A stretch of DNA of 64,000 nt from CAYNKA01 sp964397655 (lineage in GTDB: Bacteria; Spirochaetota; Spirochaetia; DTKZ01), in NCBI GenBank assembly GCA_964397655.1, contig CAYNKA010000002.1, positions 372,001 through 436,000 on the forward strand, written 5' to 3'. How positions within the stretch are numbered: the first letter of the stretch is position 1; each line of letters starts with the position of its first letter. The position numbers and the translations under genes were made by a program. The notes beneath the pieces were generated by a model that was not told the origin of the DNA, did not search any database, and saw only the letters and a list, made by a program, of their open reading frames with translations. This document shows, in pieces, positions 60,718 to 64,000 of the stretch.

Positions 60718-60746
60718 TTGCCAATCTTCCCCCGCGGGCCTATCAT
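60718..60746 (+). promoter_or_regulatory. promoter of the EIIA-type gene
   Basis: TTGCCA, 17 bases, TATCAT, then GGAGGA and the GTG at 60768. This placement excludes the longer frame starting at 60660. Confidence 0.6.
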
Positions 60747-60767
60747 ACGGTTGCGGAGGACGCCGTC

Positions 60768-61229
60768 GTGCCCCAATTCTCCGGTCTGCTCGATCCCCGT
60801 TGCATCATTCTGGACCTCAAAGGAAGACGAAAACGGGAGATCATCGAGGAACTCGTCGCGCCGCTCGAGATCTGCGGCGAACTGCCCGACTCGGAAGAGG
60901 CGGTCCGGGAACTCATGGAGCGCGAGAAGGCCGGATCCACGGGCATCGGCAAGGGGGTCGCCATACCTCACCGCCTGCTCAGGGGCTTGGAGAAGCCGCT
61001 CGTCGTGTTCGGCAGAAAGGTCCGCGGAGTCGATTTCGACGCGGCGGACGCGAAGCCGGTGAAGATTTTCTTCCTGATCCTGGGCCCTCAGGACGAAAAG
61101 GGGGAGCACCTGAAGCTCCTCAGCAAGCTCGCCCGGTTTCTCCACGAAGACGCATTTCTTCTCCGACTGCTCGAGGCGAAACTTCCCGAGGACGTCCTGG
61201 ACGCGTTCCGGAAGGCGGAGGCCGTCTGA
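60768..61229 (+). CDS. PTS EIIA type-2 (PtsN-like) domain protein
   Basis: This 153-residue protein is of the fructose/nitrogen PTS EIIA family, a phosphocarrier and regulatory domain. It has 'LDPRCIILDLKGRRKREIIEEL' in parts, 'GIGKGVAIPHRLL' with the phospho-accepting His in AIPH, and 'KIFFLILGPQDEKGEHLKLLSKLARFL'. Start is GTG after GGAGGA and a good promoter. With no EIIB/C nearby it is probably a regulator like PtsN. The divergent DtxR-type gene shares its upstream region. Confidence 0.88.
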   Translation: MPQFSGLLDPRCIILDLKGRRKREIIEELVAPLEICGELPDSEEAVRELMEREKAGSTGIGKGVAIPHRLLRGLEKPLVVFGRKVRGVDFDAADAKPVKIFFLILGPQDEKGEHLKLLSKLARFLHEDAFLLRLLEAKLPEDVLDAFRKAEAV

Positions 61230-61253
61230 CCGTCCTCGGGACGCTCTCGGCAA

Positions 61254-62447
61254 TCACGCAAGGGAATAATAGCCGGCGGTCACCGCCATGCCGCCGTGAC
61301 GGAAACGGAGCTGCCTTTCGGGCGAGCCTCCGAATGCCTCCGCACAGCCGCGGGAAGGAAAAAGCACGCAGGCCTTCCAGGACCGGAAGGCCCTTCGGCA
61401 ATGCGAGCCGAGGTTCCGGTAGAAATCCGGGCCTCCCTCGCCGAGCCGTTTCCCGTAGGGCGGATTCAGGAGAAGGAGCCCTCCGCCGGCCCGCGTTCCT
61501 TCCGCGGAGAACTCGAAAAAATCGCCTGACCGGAAGTCGATGAGGTGGGCGACCCCCGCCCTCCCCGCGTTGCGCTTCGCGGATTCCAGCGTCCTCTCGT
61601 CGATCTCCACGGCCACGACGGAAGGGAATCCGTCCGAGACGCCGACTCCGAAGGCGCCCGACCTCGCGGCGAGGACACGCCACGCGTTCTCGCGGAACGA
61701 GGGCCATCGCTGGAAAAGAAAGGAGCGGTTCCTTCCGGGCGGAAGGTCCGCCGCGATCATCGCGGCCTCCACGGCCAAGGTGCCGGATCCCGTCATGCCG
61801 TCCACGAGGGGGACGTCTCCCTTCCAGCCCGACTCCAGGACGAGGGCCGCGGCCAGGGTCTCGCGGATGGGGGCGTCGGCCGGCTCGATCCTGTACCCTC
61901 GTTCGTAGAGCGCATCCCCCGTGGTGTCCAGGCTGATCAGGCAGCGGTTCTCCTCCGCCCGCAGGAGAATGCGCTGACGAAGGCCCCCTTCTCCGTCCGT
62001 CGCCGTCGTCGGGGCGATGCCCGCGTCCCGGAACCGTCGATCGACGGCCTCCATGAGGGTGAGGACGGCCTCGCCCTCGTGGCGAAGGCGGGAACGCCGG
62101 ATCACGGCCTCCGCCTCCCTGGGCATGCCGGGATCCAGCCAGAGTTCCCAGGGAAAGGAGGAGGCCTTCCCGAACAATTCCTCGCGGGATCGCGCGCGGA
62201 AGTCCGCCAGCCTGCAGTAGACGCGGGACGGCGTCCGGAGCACGAGGTTCGCCCTCCAACCTTCCTCGAGCCGCCCGCCGAATTCCACGCCCCCGTCCGT
62301 GTCGCCGAGGGTCTTGAATCCCTGCCTCTCGAGTTCGAATCGACAAACGCCCCGCAACGCCGGTTGGACGACCGCGAGGAACACGTGGTCCTTGGAGAGG
62401 AGATGCCGCTTGATTCTTTTTCGAAGCGGAGTCGATTCATCCGGCAT
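61254..62447 (-). CDS. THUMP-domain 23S rRNA N2-guanine methyltransferase (RlmL-N-like)
   Basis: This SAM-dependent RNA methyltransferase has 397 residues. An N-terminal ferredoxin-like plus THUMP part (to about 165) is followed by the Rossmann domain, with 'DGMTGSGTLAVEAAMIA' (SAM motif I) and 'NPPYGKRLGE' (motif IV NPPY). It matches the RlmKL N-half/YpsC group acting on G2445 or equivalent. ATG at 62447 is chosen; an earlier start at 62537 adds an unlike stretch. Confidence 0.9.
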   Translation of the reverse strand: MPDESTPLRKRIKRHLLSKDHVFLAVVQPALRGVCRFELERQGFKTLGDTDGGVEFGGRLEEGWRANLVLRTPSRVYCRLADFRARSREELFGKASSFPWELWLDPGMPREAEAVIRRSRLRHEGEAVLTLMEAVDRRFRDAGIAPTTATDGEGGLRQRILLRAEENRCLISLDTTGDALYERGYRIEPADAPIRETLAAALVLESGWKGDVPLVDGMTGSGTLAVEAAMIAADLPPGRNRSFLFQRWPSFRENAWRVLAARSGAFGVGVSDGFPSVVAVEIDERTLESAKRNAGRAGVAHLIDFRSGDFFEFSAEGTRAGGGLLLLNPPYGKRLGEGGPDFYRNLGSHCRRAFRSWKACVLFPSRGCAEAFGGSPERQLRFRHGGMAVTAGYYSLA

Positions 62448-62526
62448 GCCGCATCCTATCATGCAAAACGCAGGATAGATAAGAGAAAACGCACGAAGAC
62501 TCGGCGGAGTCCGCCCGGGCTCTTCC

Positions 62527-62593
62527 GTACGGCACATTCAGTACGGCAGCTCATTGAACAAAAAACGGAAGTATGCTAAGAGGTTGTTAGCAT
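62527..62593. promoter_or_regulatory. repeat and palindrome cluster upstream of response regulator
   Basis: GTACGGCA is repeated at 62527-62534 and 62541-62548 (14-base period). ATGCTAA / TTAGCAT (62573-62579, 62587-62593) forms a perfect 7-base palindrome with a 7-base centre. These look like regulator sites or a leader hairpin; I see no convincing -35/-10. Confidence 0.4.
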
Positions 62594-62616
62594 GCCGAAC
62601 CCGGGAGGGGTGAACA

Positions 62617-62994
62617 ATGGCAACGATTCTCATTGCCGACGACGACGAAGTTCTCCGCAAGATCATCCGCAAATTCCTCGAAAAAGACGGGCACACGATC
62701 ATCGAGGCGTCCAACGGGAACGAGGTCCTCGATGTGTTTCAGCACAAGAAGATCGACGTCGCGATCCTGGACGTGGTCATGCCCGACAAGGGAGGCATCG
62801 AAACGCTCCTCGAAATGAGCTGCTCCGACATCGAAGCGAAGGTGATCCTCATCACCGGAATCGTGGACACCGAGACCGAGGTTTTTCAGAATCTCTGCAA
62901 GCAGTTCAAGGCGCAATACATCATCCAGAAACCGTTCGAGAAGGAGAAACTCATCGAAACGGTGAACGCGCTACTCGCGAAAAATCCCGCCTGA
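62617..62994 (+). CDS. single-domain response regulator (CheY-like)
   Basis: This 125-residue receiver has 'ILIADDDEVLRKII' (acidic cluster), phospho-acceptor Asp in 'VAILDVVMPDKGG', Thr in 'LITGIV' and Lys in 'IIQKPFEKEKLIE'. It has no DNA-binding or enzymatic output. GGGAGGGG before the ATG gives strong translation. It stands alone; a partner kinase could be the orphan at 57106. Confidence 0.92.
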   Translation: MATILIADDDEVLRKIIRKFLEKDGHTIIEASNGNEVLDVFQHKKIDVAILDVVMPDKGGIETLLEMSCSDIEAKVILITGIVDTETEVFQNLCKQFKAQYIIQKPFEKEKLIETVNALLAKNPA

Positions 62995-63036
62995 TCCGAC
63001 GGCCCGACGCCGGCCTCTTGTCCCCGATTCCCCGTC

Positions 63037-63065
63037 TTGTCCTTTTTTTCGGATATTAGTATACT
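63037..63065 (+). promoter_or_regulatory. strong promoter of the secreted protein gene
   Basis: TTGTCC, 17 bases, TATACT, then a 38-base A+T-rich leader with AAGGAG. Confidence 0.75.
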
Positions 63066-63103
63066 ATTTTTGTCATATATTTCTCACTTTACAAGGAGTA
63101 CTC

Positions 63104-63631
63104 ATGAAAAGGAAACTCATAGCGGTGACGGGTGTGCTTCTCCTCGCGGTCCTCTTCGCGTCGGCCGTTTCCGCGCAGCAGGCCAGGGCCCCTAGGAAGC
63201 CAGCCGACTTCGTGAAGGAGCTGATGGCCCTCTCCGGCGCCGACAAGGCGGATCCGAAGATCATCGTAGCGGAGAGGTCCGACGGCGCGTATCAGTACGT
63301 GAAACTGCTCAAGGGTAACAACGTCATAGGCTACGGGACCTGGGCCCAGGACGTGAAGGTCTACAATCACCGCGAGGATTTCATAGCGATCATCAACGCC
63401 GACGCCACCCTGAAGGACTTCAAGCTCATCGACGCGAACGAGAAGCACCCGAAGGCGAACGATCCCGCCTGGAAGAACAGGTTCATCGGCATGAATTACA
63501 AGCGGAATTTCGACAACGACGTAGACGTCAACACCGGCTCCACCTTCTCCAGCTACATGTTCTTCGCCGAGCTGAAGGGCATGCTCTTCGCCTTCCAGAA
63601 GTACGTCGTCGAAGCGAAACTGCTCAAATAA
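63104..63631 (+). CDS. exported protein, possibly FMN-binding-domain-like
   Basis: This 175-residue protein has a signal peptide (cleavage after VSA, residue about 24). The mature part contains 'NVIGYGTWAQDVKVYNHREDFIAIINADATLKDFKLI', split over residues 70-105. Near 150 it has 'VDVNTGSTFSSYMFF', which recalls the 'SGATxTS' flavinylation stretch of FMN-binding domains. That would suit a redox role, but the match is partial. Strong promoter and ribosome site suggest high expression. Confidence 0.6.
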   Translation: MKRKLIAVTGVLLLAVLFASAVSAQQARAPRKPADFVKELMALSGADKADPKIIVAERSDGAYQYVKLLKGNNVIGYGTWAQDVKVYNHREDFIAIINADATLKDFKLIDANEKHPKANDPAWKNRFIGMNYKRNFDNDVDVNTGSTFSSYMFFAELKGMLFAFQKYVVEAKLLK

Positions 63632-63647
63632 CCAGCCGCCACATACG

Positions 63648-63680
63648 GAAAAGGCCGCTCCTGAAGGGGCGGTTTCTTTT
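63648..63680 (+). terminator. rho-independent terminator
   Basis: CCGCTCC / GGGGCGG with a TGAA loop, flanked by A and T runs (GGTTTCTTTT). It lies about 18 bases after the stop of the secreted protein gene. Confidence 0.75.
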
Positions 63681-63740
63681 CACGTGCCGAAGGCGGAAGA
63701 CGGCGGCGGTTCCCCGCGCCGCCAGCCGAAACGCCCTCCC

Positions 63741-64000
63741 CTAGAGCGCAATTTTCGGGAGGGTCACCCGGACCTTCGTCCCCGCGCCCTCCTCGCTCTC
63801 GATCGCGATTCCGTAATCATCCCCGAACGTGAGCTTGATCCTGCGGTTCGTGTTGAAGAGCCCGATGTGCTCGAAGTGCTCGTCCGCATCGTCGAGTTTC
63901 CTCCTGATCTCCCCGAGCTTCTCCGCCGGAATCCCGATGCCGGTGTCGGATATCGTGACGTTCAGGGTATCGGGCGCCGCGGCGATGCCGACGGCGATCT
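63741..64000 (-). CDS. C-terminal end of a YesM/LytS-type histidine kinase (partial)
   Basis: The gene runs off the right edge; about 85 C-terminal residues are visible on the minus strand. They form the end of a HATPase domain: 'VTISDTGIGIP', then 'HIGLFNTNRRIKLTFGDDYGI' in parts and 'GAGTKVRVTLP'. The last motif order ('GLxNxxxRIKLxFG.xYG') is typical of YesM-like kinases that pair with AraC-type regulators. Its start and sensor part are outside the window. Confidence 0.85.
   Translation of the reverse strand, partial: IAVGIAAAPDTLNVTISDTGIGIPAEKLGEIRRKLDDADEHFEHIGLFNTNRRIKLTFGDDYGIAIESEEGAGTKVRVTLPKIAL

Noticed and set aside
60660..60767. N-terminal extension of the EIIA protein to an ATG at 60660
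   Set aside because: That start overlaps the divergent regulator's start codon and would place the good promoter at 60718-60746 inside the gene; the GTG at 60768 has a proper ribosome site.
1..64000. CRISPR arrays, transposases, rRNA and tRNA genes
   Set aside because: I looked through the intergenic stretches and saw none; an Infernal/tRNAscan run would be needed to exclude small or degenerate ones.

Overview
The window is a compact, high-G+C bacterial chromosome segment of 64 kb with about 52 protein genes on both strands. I saw no rRNA, tRNA, CRISPR array or insertion sequence. Gene content suggests a free-living or host-associated spirochaete of the Treponema/Spirochaeta type. The clues are a TRAP transporter, a sugar-binding protein of the 'GGAKEA' kind without its own ATPase gene, several HD-GYP proteins, a CZB-domain chemoreceptor, many PAS kinases, a CpdB-like nucleotidase, and FecR and beta-barrel envelope proteins. 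This assignment is inference; no marker here names a species.

Layout. 0.1-3.2 kb: dctPQM TRAP operon with a terminator. 3.4-14.7 kb: a RecQ helicase, a seven-helix membrane protein, a long Lhr helicase, a Na/Pi cotransporter coupled to an MBL hydrolase, rpmB, and an XdhC-family protein. 14.7-18.4 kb: an envelope operon (lipoprotein, outer-membrane barrel, FecR protein). 18.4-22.4 kb: a heterodimeric ABC exporter behind a DUF493 gene. 22.4-28.1 kb: a parvulin, a DedA protein, a PAS kinase, deoC and an HD-GYP gene. 28.2-29.2 kb: a retropepsin-like protease translationally coupled to an N-terminal glutamine amidohydrolase of the eukaryotic NTAQ1 type. 29.2-31.0 kb: an A+T-rich ATPase/TOPRIM-like pair that looks like imported defence. 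31-34 kb: a vWA protein, a thermonuclease and a cNMP/HD-GYP protein. 34.2-41.1 kb: ileS, a lipoprotein, hisH and a two-component pair whose kinase is frameshifted. 41.4-45.1 kb: a chemoreceptor and a CpdB-like nucleotidase. 45.2-50.5 kb: a DeoR-controlled sugar ABC operon. 50.6-64 kb: hisF, an EAL protein, a SprA-like protein, an FmdB zinc ribbon, the thiI/cysteine desulfurase pair, a large PAS/GAF kinase, a DtxR/MntR regulator divergent from an EIIA protein, a THUMP methyltransferase, a single-domain response regulator, a secreted protein, and the end of a YesM-like kinase running off the right edge.

Two themes stand out. First, many genes have a good -35/-10 promoter whose -10 element ends only 6-11 bases before the start codon, predicting leaderless or near-leaderless mRNAs. 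Second, convergent genes overlap and sometimes carry the neighbour's terminator inside their coding sequence. The most novel candidates are the protease/NTAQ1 pair, the A+T-rich ATPase/TOPRIM pair, and a perfect inverted repeat in front of the CpdB gene that would hide its ribosome-binding site only in read-through transcripts.
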